Assembly (NCBI GenBank): GCA_963691705.1
Contig: OY829537.1
Coordinates: 24,862,078-24,926,077, forward strand
From: Viola odorata
Taxonomy: Eukaryota; Streptophyta; Magnoliopsida; Malpighiales; Violaceae
DNA: 64,000 nt
Direction: 5' to 3'
A model generated the notes under the pieces. The model saw only the letters and a program-made list of their open reading frames with translations, ran no database searches and was not told the DNA's origin. Below, piece after piece: positions 11,802-21,852 of this stretch (its first letter is position 1; each line of letters opens with the position of its first letter). The position numbers were made by a program, and so were the translations under genes.

Positions 11802-12270
11802 TGATGCGATCCTGCCTAGGGTTAGTAGGCCGGATTACAATGGAGCTTATGGAAGGATCTAGCCGAATCGAATTATCTAGCGACAACTAGATCACAAGGA
11901 AAGAAAGACACGAACAAGTAATATTTAGCGGAGAGTTAAGGAAATATGTACCCGGAAATGATTAGGATTGATAAAGGATGGAAATCGATCACACGAACAT
12001 CCAAGAATTAATCCAAGCAACTTGAAATCCACAATTCTTGGACTAAGCAATTAAATAACCTTCATTCAGTCAAAGATACTTGCCAAATTTACAACCACAA
12101 ATTCAAGGCTTCCCGAGCAATAATCGGAAGGAGTAATCTCAACTTATACGATTATTACTCAAGAAAATGTGAAGAGTTCCAAGGCTTAAGGTGATAAGAG
12201 AAGGAGTAATCTCACTTTACAAATTATCACTCAAAGTCTAAAACTAACTAATGGAAATGAAACAAGAGCT

Positions 12271-12278
12271 ATTTATAC
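12271..12278 (-). promoter_or_regulatory. TATA box, CRM 3' LTR
   Basis: Minus strand TTGTATAAATAGCTC, directly downstream of the palindrome array in the direction of transcription. Confidence 0.65.
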
Positions 12279-12310
12279 AAGTAAGCAAAAAGGCAACAAA
12301 TCCGACGCTA

Positions 12311-12645
12311 ACGTGATTCACGGTTAGGCCTAACCGTGATCACGTTAGCCAAAAACTCACTATCGTGATCACTGCTAATCCTTACCGTGATCACGGTAAG
12401 GATTCCACAAAACCCAAATAACATCAGAAGGTAGCGTGATTCACGTTAAGGACTAAACGTGATCACGCTCGACACAACTCCTACCGTGATTCACGGTTAG
12501 AACGATTCGTGATCACGGTAAGGCACCCAAGGATCAGCTCCCACATCAGAAGGTAGCGTGATTCACGGTTAGGCCTAACCGTGATCACGTTACCCAAAAC
12601 TCTCCAGGCGTGATTCACGGTTAGGACGAACCGTGATCACGGTAA
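12311..12645 (-). repeat. Palindrome array CGTGAT(T)CACG in the CRM 3' LTR
   Basis: Twelve sites in about 330 bp: five of the 11-bp form CGTGATTCACG and seven of the 10-bp form CGTGATCACG (one degenerate). They often alternate and pair through complementary arms such as GGTTAGGCCTAACC, so pairs can fold into larger hairpins. The array starts 33 bp upstream of the minus-strand TATA box. Confidence 0.9.
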
Positions 12646-15600
12646 TGCATCTTCTTTGGTTCGATGGAAAATCACATAGGCCGGCTTTTCCTTGACTTGG
12701 GTGGATCCGTTCTCTCTCATTTTGCCTTCCAACCATAAGGACAATGCTCTTGCTTTGCTTCGGGTGATCGAGCCTTGTCGAATGTCAACATTGGCTTCGG
12801 GAGGGTCCGTGATCGCATCAACTCCTTCCCCTTCGAAAGGATTCGTCCTCGAATCCAAGTCTTGAGGGTTCTCTTCATCTCCAGGCCAAAGGGACAGATC
12901 ATTGACATTGAAGGTTCAGCTGATCCCTCCATATTCACTAGGAAGATCCAGAACATAAGCATTGGCGTCGATACGACGGAGGATTTGAAAAGGTCCGTCC
13001 CCTCGTGGACTCAGCTTGCTTTGTCTTTCGCGTGGGAATCGATCTTTGCTCCAATGAAGCCACACCCACTGACCCGGTTCAAAGGAAGTAGGAATCTTGC
13101 CCTTATTGCGCTTGGCCATTTCCTTTTCGTTCATGCTCTCAATACTTTTGCAGACTTGCTCATGGAGTTTCTTAACCATTGTAGCTTTGGCATTCCCATC
13201 TGCACACTTAAGAGAACTCAAGGGCAAAGGTGAGAGATCAAGAGGGGTCAAGGGTTTAAACCCGTAAACCACCTCAAAAGGGGAATAACCAATAGAGGAA
13301 TGATAAGCATTATTATAAGCAAATTCAACAAAGGCCATACATTCTTCCCATTTTACTCCATATTTAGCAATCATGACACGAAGTAATGATCCTAAAGTCC
13401 TATTCACCACCTTCGTTTGGCCATCCGTTTGAGGATGACACGTGGTGGAGAAGAGGAGCTTAGTACCTAACTTCGCCCAAAGAGTTCGCCAAAAATGACT
13501 TAGGAACTTAGTGTCCCTATCACTTACAATACTCTTAGGCATTCCATGTATTCTCACCACATGTTGGAAAAATAACGAAGCAATGTGTGCAGCATCATGT
13601 GTTTTCGAACATGGTATAAAATGTGCCATTTTGGAAAAACGGTCCACCACAACAAATATAGAATCATGACTATTCTTAGACCTAGGCAAGCCTAACACAA
13701 AGTCCATTGATAAATCGAGCCAAGGATGTTGGGCAACAGGTAAAGGCATATGCACTGCATGATGTTTAGATGTGGACTTAGCAGTCTTGCACACAATGCA
13801 TCGATTCACAATGTTAGTCACATCTACTTTCATTCGTGGCCAATAGAAATGAGACTTCAAGGCATGCAACGTTTTAGTAATGCCAAAATGGCCACTCAAA
13901 GCCCCTCCATGAGCTTCCAACACAAGCAATTCTCTAACATTAGAACGAGGCACACATAATCTATCATATTTGAACAAAAAGTTATCGTGCCTAAAGAAAT
14001 GCATGTGAGATCCACGAGCACAAGCCAAATATATATCACGAAAGTCCTCATCATTCTCATATAATTCAGTCAAATGAGAAAATCCAAAGACTTGGGCATC
14101 GAGAGAGTTCAAGAGAGCATACCTTCGAGAAAGGGCGTCGGCTACCACATTATCTTTGCCGCGTTTGTATTTGATAGTATAGGGAAACGCCTCAATGAAC
14201 TCCACCCACTTGGCATGTCTCTTATTCAACTTGGCTTTCCCCTTTAGGAATTTGAGACTTAGATGGTCGGTGTGGATGACGAATTGGTTGGCTAGGAGAT
14301 AGTGTTCCCACACCATAAGTGCCCTCACCAAAGCATAGAGTTCCTTGTCGTACGTGGAGTAGTTGAGTTGGGCTCCGTTGAGTTTCTCGCTAAAATAGGC
14401 GATGGGTTGACCCTCTTGGGTTAGGACCGCTCCAATACCAACTCCACTCGCATCGCATTCCAACTCGAACACTTTGGTGAAATCCGGCAAGGCCAAAATA
14501 GGGGACTTTGTGAGTCTCTCCTTAAGCTCGTGGAAAGCCTTGGCTTGACGCTCTCCCCACTCAAATGTGACATTCTTCTTGGTCAACTCGTTAAGTGGCG
14601 CGGCGATGGTTGAGAAATTAGGCACAAATCGTCGATAAAAGCTCGCAAGGCCATGGAATGACCTTACTTCACCTACATTGTTGGGAATAGGCCAATCTTG
14701 TATGGCTTTCACCTTGTCTTCATCAACTTGAACGCCCCCTATACTCACAACAAAACCAAGAAAGTGTACTTGTTCCAAACAAAACTCGCACTTAACAAAT
14801 TTAGCATATAATCGGTGTGTGCGCAAAGTGTCAAATATGGAACGTAAATGGAACACATGTTCCTCAAGAGACGAACTATACACAAGAATATCATCAAAGT
14901 ATACAACAACATACTTTCCAATGAAATCACGCAAAACATAATTCATTAACCTCATGAAAGTACTAGGAGCATTGGATAGACCGAATGGCATTACCAACCA
15001 TTCATACAAACCATGCTTGGTTTTGAAGGCGGTTTTCCATTCATCTCCTTCATGCATCCTGATTTGGTGGTATCCGCTCATGAGATCAATTTTGGAGTAG
15101 ATTTGGCTCCCGCTTAGCTCGTCAAGCATATCATCGAGGCGTGGAATGGGATGTCGATAGCGTATGGTGATCTTGTTGATAGCTCTACAATCAACACACA
15201 TCCTCCATGTCCCGTCCTTCTTAGGCACGAGTAACACGGGCACGGCACAAGGTGACATACTCTCCCGGATGTAGCCCTTGCGCAACAAATCTTTCACTTG
15301 TCGTTGAAGTTCCTTCGTCTCCTCGGGGTTGCATCGGTAAGCCGGCCTATTGGGCAAGGCCGCTCCGGGTATCAAATCAATCTTGTGCTCGATCCCTCGG
15401 ATTGGAGGAAGGCCACTCGGCATCTCCGTTGGAAAGACATCGTCATATTCCTGCAAAAGAGAAACAACGGGACTTGGTAGAGAAGCAAGAGGGTTAGTGT
15501 CAATTTCCAAGCAATGTGCCCTGTACCGAAGTACAAGACACACTTTATTAGAAAATAAAGCTCGCCTCACATCCTTACCCCTCGCTATCACACTAAAGTG

Positions 15601-17874
15601 TTTAGGCTCACTCTCTCTACCATGCTTGTTTTTTTCATGGTGTGTATTCGACTCCCCCTTTGTTTTCTTTTCTCTCCTCTCTTGTGTTTTCATCTCATGA
15701 CTCACATTTTTCTCTCCTCTTTGTGCATGCTCACTTTTTTCATGCACGCTATTTTCCTCATTCACACACCTTACTTTCTTCTCTCCACTCTTTTCTCTCA
15801 TTTTCTTCATAATTTGGAACTCGACACTTGCCTTTTCCATATGCAATTGATCCTCAAGAACTTGAGCGGGTGAAAGTGGGGGAATGCTATACTTCTTCCC
15901 ATGGTGAGTGAGGTGAATCTTGTTGGTTCGGCCGTCATGCACTACCCAACGATCAAATTGCCATGGCCGACCAAGGATGAGATGGCTAGCATCCATGGGA
16001 ACTACATCACACAATCTCTCATCCTCATAACTACCTATTTTGAAGGCAACAAGGACTTGTTCCTTCACCTTTACTTCTCCATCGTCACTAAACCAATGTA
16101 AGGAATAAGGATTGGGGTGGGGTGTTGTGGGCAATCCAAGCTTGAAAACTAATAAATAACTTGCTACATCCACCACACTTCCATTATCAACAATAAGAGA
16201 TGCAACCTTACCATTGATTTCACACCGAGAATGGAAGAGATTCTCCCGTTGATCTTTGTTGGCAACCTCCTCCTTCGCATGAGCATTCATGCTCCTTCTC
16301 ACAACTAGGGTCATTGTGGTGGCCGGGACCACCTCTTCTTCACTACTCTCGGGCCCCTCCTCCCTATCTTCTTTCTCATCCTCACTTGCTTCAACTTCAC
16401 TCCCCGTTTCATAGTGTCCCTCTCGGATCACCACTACCCTCCGATTTGGACATTCGGATGCAATGTGACCCCTTCCTTGGCACCGAAAGCATTGAACATT
16501 AGATGAGAATTTCCTTGGTTGGTTAGGGTTGGTAGGTGGGTTAGGATTTGCTTTTGGTGGGGGTTTTGAGAGGTTGCTTTTGGTGTAGGGTGTGTAGGGT
16601 TTCGGAAGAGGTGTATCGGCTTTGGAGTCTTTTGGTGTGAAGGGTTCTTTGGGATAAGACTTCCAAGGAGTCTTTGGGGTTGATGAAAAGGTTTGGGTCT
16701 TGCTTGGGTAGGACTTCTTCTTGGCGGCTTCATATGCTTCCACTTTTATGGCATAGTGGAGCATAGCTTGGAGGTGATCGAGCTCTTTCAACTCAAGTTT
16801 GTACTTAAGTCGATCATTAAGGCCATTGAGGAATCTAGACATAGTCACTTCTTCTTCCTCCTCCGTGTTGGTCTTGATTAGTAGCCCTTCTAGTTCATTG
16901 AAGTACTCTCCCACGGACCTAGACCCTTGCTTGAGACCTTGTAACTTGTTTTGCAAGTCTCTCTTATGGTGTGCGGGCACAAACCTTGCTTTCATCACCC
17001 TTTTCATCTCCTCCCAATCTTGAATAACATCAACTTCTCCTCTCTTCTTACACTCTTTCTCCCACCAACTCTCGGCATAATCTTCAAACTCCATTGCCGC
17101 TAACTTGATCTTCTTCTCCTCTGAATACCGATGACAATTGAAGATTCGTTGAATTTTCCCTTCCCACTTAAGGTACTCCGAAGGGTCGGTGGAGCCACTA
17201 AAGGTAGGGATTTGCACCTTGATTCCGCTCAATTTGTCATCAACCCTAGGCTCTTGCGGCCTCTCTTCATGTTCAACAAACCGTGACCCATGACCTCTTT
17301 GGCGTCTCCCCCTCGTTCGGGTTGTCACCTCATCAAACTCGGCATTCACTTCCTCATAAGGATCCTCATAGTACTCTCGAGTGTGACGGGGTGTGGTAAG
17401 GGCATGGAAGTGAGGAACTTTGGGTCGACTACTAGAGGCACGAAAATCCTCGGGCCCCCGGCTGCCTTGCTCGTATTTCTTCCTTATCTCTTTCATTTGC
17501 TCTTCCGAAATGGCTATCCCCGGAGGAGAGACGAAGGGCTTTCAGCTATCCTCTTTCTTGGGAGCATTTTTCAGCAAACCAACTCTCTCCTCTTCACTTC
17601 GGTGACCCTCCGACTCAGTTTCAACGAGAACTCGTTCAGTGAGAGGCGTTTGGTGCACCTTCGGCGGGAGGTTCTTTGATGGTGTCTTAAGAGTGGCAAC
17701 TTCGGAAGGTTTTTCATCCTCTCGACCACGAGACTTAACAGTCTCTTCTAACAAAGTGAGACGGTCCTCCGTTCGAACCATAGTAGCCTTCAACTCCCCC
17801 AAGGCTGCCAACACTCGGTCAAGTGCTTCGGCACTCCGGCTACCACTAGAACTAGGTCTACTTCTTCCGGACAT
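12637..17874 (-). pseudogene. CRM gag-pol polyprotein (Gag, protease, RT, RNase H, integrase)
   Basis: One frame of about 1746 codons from the ATG at 17874 (MSGRSRPSSSG), broken only by TGA at 17542-17544 and at 12916-12918; the 1526 codons between are open. Visible in order: Gag helices ([18 protein letters not shown]), CCHC knuckle [14 protein letters not shown], protease LIVDNGS and LILGRPW, RT with YFDD near 14890, RNase [18 protein letters not shown] integrase and core motifs SMDFVLGLP and VSRDRDT-like VSDRDTKF. The third catalytic position, normally Glu, reads Lys (GQTKVVN, codon 13411-13413). After the second TGA the frame continues (DSRTNPFEGEG) through the PPT into the LTR and stops at 12637. 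Youngest polyprotein in the window, but with two stops and an inactive integrase. Confidence 0.9.
12821..12834 (-). promoter_or_regulatory. CRM polypurine tract
   Basis: Minus strand GAAGGGGAAGGAGT abuts the TGATGCG start of the 3' LTR. It lies inside the polyprotein frame, encoding part of NPFEGEGV. Confidence 0.8.
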
Positions 17875-19071
17875 CTTTTATATACAACTACAACTCTCTT
17901 TTTTTTTTTTTTTTTTTTTTATACCTGCAAAAAGGGGAACAAACGAGATATATATACGTTAGTAATAAAGCTCTCCCTCACGTGTTTAGGTGTTTTTCTC
18001 TCGAAAAAGTTGTGCTCACAATCGCTCAACTTCACGTTTTTCCGGTACCTGCACACTTAAACAAGAGTTAGGAAATAATTTCGCTCCCTCACGTATTTAA
18101 ACACTCATATTTGATCACTCGAAAAAATCTGTCCTCACAATCACTCAAGAAGTTTCCACACCCCAAGCTTGCTCTCCACACAACTTCCTTGCTATAAACA
18201 AACTTGGCTTCAATTCAAGTGTGTGATCACCAATACTCCAATGATTGAAACAAGAAGGAAAGGGCACACAAGACTCAAGAAAATTCACAAGGACTCAAGA
18301 GAAAGAAAAGGACTATTTCGGAATTTCCCAAGGAAATTCAAAAGTTCCAATTTTGGAGGGAATGTTTTGGATTTCCGTAGGAAAGGGAAAGAAATAAGGG
18401 AAGGGCTGGAAATTTTGGCGTTAAAGAAATAAAAGACAAGGAAGTATTTAGAAGTGTATGGACAAAGACTTATAAGTTTAGGACTCAAATATTTTAAGTT
18501 TAGGACTCAAGAAGGTTTTAGACTAGAGTTTAGTATTTTGTGGTTTAGGACTTGGGTTTAGGTTGGGTTTAGGACTTAAAGAGAAGGGAAAGGACTGCTG
18601 GACGGTTAGGCTTTTAGGGAAAATGGGTCTATTTGGTTGGAATTAGATTTTGGTTAGGACCATTTGGTTTCCTTTTTTGGTCAAATTGTCAAAAGAAAGG
18701 GTGAGGTGGCTTGAGCATTTAATGCAAGAGATAGGGTGATTTTACCCTTGATTTGCTAGGTGTGGCCGGCCAAGCAAAGGAAAAATAATTAATTAATGGC
18801 TAAACACTTGGTAATGTACTTTTGCAAAACAATTTGGATCAAAAAGAGTTTTATGCCAAGAACACCAAGAACATATGAAGAACACCACTATCACACCCAA
18901 TTGATTTTCTTCACTTTTTTCTATATTTTGTTTTACCAAATTGATTACAACCAACAATCAAAGGCCCACTTGAAATATTTTCCGAAAGTGACGGATGAAA
19001 CTCAAGATATCAAGGAAGAAAGGTTCTAACACTATTTAACAATACTAGAAAAATTCGATAGGCGGCCAAAA
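17875..19071 (-). other. CRM leader between PBS and gag
   Basis: About 1.2 kb without a credible gene. A minus-strand A-run lies near 17901-17920. Two imperfect copies of a block with CTCCCTCACGTGTTT ... TGCTCACAATC (about 17969-18032 and 18082-18149) lie just upstream of gag, and the CRM-like element has a related block at 57255-57320. Confidence 0.55.
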
Positions 19072-19083
19072 GCTCCGCTACCA
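19072..19083 (-). promoter_or_regulatory. CRM primer-binding site
   Basis: Minus strand TGGTAGCGGAGC begins two bases after the 5' LTR. The identical 12 bases, same spacing, occur in the CRM-like element at 58030. The TGG start fits a tRNA CCA end; I cannot name the tRNA. Confidence 0.7.
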
Positions 19084-19554
19084 CTTGATGCGATCCTGCC
19101 TAGGGTTAGTAGGCCGGATTACAATGGAGCTTATGGAAGGATCTAGCCGAATCGAATTATCTAGCGACAACTAGATCACAAGGAAAGAAAGACACAAACA
19201 AGTAATATTTAGCGGAGAGTTAAGGAAATATGTACCCGGAAATGATTAGGATTGATAAAGGATGGAAATCGATCACACGAACATCCAAGAATTAATCCAA
19301 GCAACTTGAAATCCACAATTCTTGGACTAAGCAATTAAATAACCTTCATTCAGTCAAAGATACTTGCCAAATTTACAACCACAAATTCAAGGCTTCCCGA
19401 GCAATAATCGGAAGGAGTAATCTCAACTTATACGATTATTACTCAAGAAAATGTGAAGAGTTCCAAGGCTTAAGGTGATAAGAGAAGGAGTAATCTCACT
19501 TTACAAATTATCACTCAAAGTCTAAAACTAACTAATGGAAATGAAACAAGAGCT

Positions 19555-19562
19555 ATTTATAC
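19555..19562 (-). promoter_or_regulatory. TATA box, CRM 5' LTR (active promoter position)
   Basis: Same TTGTATAAATAGCTC on the minus strand. In the 5' LTR it would start the genomic RNA. Confidence 0.65.
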
Positions 19563-19594
19563 AAGTAAGCAAAAAGGCAACAAATCCGACGCTA

Positions 19595-19929
19595 ACGTGA
19601 TTCACGGTTAGGCCTAACCGTGATCACGTTAGCCAAAAACTCACTATCGTGATCACTGCTAATCCTTACCGTGATCACGGTAAGGATTCCACAAAACCCA
19701 AATAACATCAGAAGGTAACGTGATTCACGTTAAGGACTAAACGTGATCACGCTCGACACAACTCCTACCGTGATTCACGGTTAGAACGATTCGTGATCAC
19801 GGTAAGGCACCCAAGGATCAGCTCCCACATCAGAAGGTAGCGTGATTCACGGTTAGGCCTAACCGTGATCACGTTACCCAAAACTCTCCAGGCGTGATTC
19901 ACGGTTAGGACGAACCGTGATCACGGTAA
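19595..19929 (-). repeat. Palindrome array CGTGAT(T)CACG in the CRM 5' LTR
   Basis: Same twelve-site array as in the left LTR, with one base difference (GGTAACGTG versus GGTAGCGTG) outside the palindrome core. Confidence 0.9.
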
Positions 19930-20104
19930 TGCATCTTCTTTGGTTCGATGGAAAATCACATAGGCCGGCTTTTCCTTGACTTGGGTGGATCCGTTCTCTC
20001 TCATTTTGCCTTCCAACCATAAGGACAATGCTCTTGCCTTGCTTCGGGTGATCGAGCCTTGTCGAATGTCAACATTGGCTTCGGGAGGGTCCGTGATCGC
20101 ATCA

Positions 20105-20109
20105 CCAGT
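20105..20109. repeat. Target-site duplication, right (CCAGT)
   Basis: Right copy of the CRM target duplication, first base changed from T to C compared with the left copy. Confidence 0.75.
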
Positions 20110-20721
20110 GCTCAGAATTCGGGATTGAGCAACGATTCTCTTCCGTCGCTCACCCACAAACCAATGGACAGGCAGAAGTGACCAACCGGAGCATCCTCAG
20201 CGGCATTAAGAAAAACCTGGAGGGGTCTAAAAAGAAGTGGGTTGACGAGCTGCCATACGTGATGTGGGCGTACCGCATGACCGTTAAAACCAGTACTGGA
20301 GAAACACCTTTCGCATTGGCCTTCGGGACCGAGGCTGTTACGCCGGTAGAAATCGGTACCATGAGCCTGCGAGTGGCTCACTTTCGGAAGGAGCTGAATG
20401 AGGAAAGGTTACGAGCTAACCTTGACGCGTTACTGGAGGTCCGAGAAGAAACCCTCCTGAAAACGCAACATTACAAATGGAAGATGACCCGTTATCATAA
20501 CAGGCACGTCAAAGAACGGTTGCTAAAGGCAGGCGACCTGGTGCTTACAGACAAGCGAGCGACTGGTCAACGTGTGGGGAAGCTCAGTCCAAACTGGGAT
20601 GGGCCGTATCGCGTTACTCGCGTTATCGGAAAATGAGCCTATCATCTAGAGACACTCGATGGTACTCCCTTATCTAACTCTTGGAACATCGCTCGTTTGA
20701 AATTATATTATCCTAGAACTT
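20105..20721 (+). pseudogene. Tat1 integrase, right half
   Basis: Resumes after the CRM element in the frame expected from the left half. [18 protein letters not shown] carries the catalytic Glu. LPYVMWAYRMTVKTSTGETP, FALAFGTEAVTPVEIG and KLSPNWDGPYRVTRV are typical of Tat integrase C-termini. A TGA at 20634-20636 precedes AYHLETLDG, and the polyprotein ends at a TGA near 20719. Integrase would have formed the preintegration complex in the nucleus. Confidence 0.85.
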
Positions 20722-20830
20722 GATTTTATCTGCACCTTTGGTTGATGCCAACCCTAACCTTAGCTAACACTCGGTGAGAGAGCTTTCTTCGGTGTTTGTG
20801 GTTGCTTTTGTGCAGATAAAAAAAGGGAAT
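20722..20830 (+). other. Start of the Tat1 3' untranslated region
   Basis: Short spacer after the pol stop, leading into the tandem repeats. Nothing else recognised. Confidence 0.4.
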
Positions 20831-21285
20831 CCTGGGAGTGAAAAGTCCTATCCTTGTGATGGCCAATCCTGATCAGACGGCTCACTAAGTGAGGGCACGA
20901 CCCAGCATGCCTTGAACTAGCGTTGGGATTGAAAGATACCTAGGGCCCCCAGGAGTGAAAAGTCCTATCCTTGTGATGGCCGGTCCTGATCAGATGGCTC
21001 ACTAAGTGAGGGCACTACCCGGTATCCTTGGGAGTGAAAAGTCCTTTTCTTGTACTGACTGTTCTCGTGGAGACGACCCATCAAGACAAGGCACGCCCCA
21101 AGGAAATAGTAACTCCGTGCTAGAAACAAAAAGTCCTATCTTAGTGACCGGACTAGTGTAGTCGGTTCATCAAGTGAGGGCATGATTCTAGACGCGAGGA
21201 CAACGCCTGAAAGTGAAAAGTCCTATCCTTGTGACGGTCTGTCCCGATCCGACGGCTCACTAAGATGAGGCACTTTCCAGGCCGA
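20831..21285 (+). repeat. Five degenerate tandem repeats in the Tat1 3' UTR
   Basis: Units start near 20831, 20950, 21029, 21120 and 21209, each about 76-118 bp. The shared core is GAGTGAAAAGTCCTATCCTT followed by a GATCAGACGGCTCACTAAG-like half and GAGGGCAC. Units 1, 2 and 5 are most alike; 3 and 4 are diverged. Variable 3'-UTR tandem repeats are a known Tat-lineage trait and a proposed seed for satellites. Confidence 0.8.
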
Positions 21286-21852
21286 TCGTGGAAAGATGGA
21301 AACGCAAAGAATCGCGAAATCCCAGCTAGTAGCTAGATGCGTAATCCCTAGCGAAGTACAGAGCTGATAGAAAAAGTGATTTACGCGGTTTCCGTACTAA
21401 CGCCCTATGATGGCAGCGGAAAGGCTCCTACGGGTAATTACTGTCTCTTGTAACCCATTATGCTACTAATGGTTTACAATTAGGAATGTGCAGAATACTT
21501 TTCGAGCAGCGGAAAGATTGACGATCGCATAAGTGGCGATATTATGAGGCTCGCCGGGAAAACTAACCCGATACTGACCTCAGCGATTTCTGTTGCTGAA
21601 ACGCTAGGAGCCTGCTCGAGAAAGTAAACACATTATGTTATCGGGGCGATAATGGTGCCAAGGGAGTTTCAAAAGGTGAAAACTAAAGGAAAGGAAAGAC
21701 AGCGATAAGGATATAAACTATTTGAACATATGAAAATGCCTTTGAGGGGTCACAAGTTCTAAGGCCAAAACAATAACACCGCGGAGGCAAAAAACAAAAA
21801 AGCCTGGCAATTCCCGATATCTACCAAAGAGGCGGTGAAGCGTTAGGATGCG
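21286..21852 (+). other. Tat1 3' region without recognised gene
   Basis: No coding similarity or repeat was recognised between the tandem repeats and the antisense gene. It may hold the 3' end of the antisense transcript. Confidence 0.35.

Larger units (their letters stand above)
11802..12820 (-). repeat. CRM 3' LTR
   Basis: 1019 bp, TG...CA, same length as the right LTR. In element orientation U3 is at the right. It encodes the last ~61 residues of the polyprotein frame, then holds the CGTGATCACG array and a TATA box. Confidence 0.9.
11802..20104 (-). mobile_element. CRM-type chromovirus (Ty3/gypsy), nearly complete, nested in Tat1
   Basis: Two 1019-bp LTRs flank a 6.3 kb internal region with PBS, leader, gag-pol and PPT on the minus strand. 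LTRs begin TGATGCGAT and end ATCGCATCA. The 5-bp flanks are TCAGT (11797-11801) and CCAGT (20105-20109), a target duplication with one change, and removing the element rejoins the Tat integrase frame. By eye the LTRs differ at about three positions (near 11902, 12433 and 12757), so insertion is recent. RT and RNase H sequences ([31 protein letters not shown]) closely resemble CRM centromeric retrotransposons. Confidence 0.9.
19086..20104 (-). repeat. CRM 5' LTR
   Basis: 1019 bp, nearly identical to the left LTR. It drives the minus-strand transcript toward gag. It repeats the LTR-encoded C-terminal ORF fragment at 19921-20104. Confidence 0.9.

Noticed and set aside
12311..12645. Regular palindromic repeats as a CRISPR array
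   Set aside because: Spacers are uneven and themselves repeated, the array lies in an LTR of a plant retrotransposon, and no cas gene exists.
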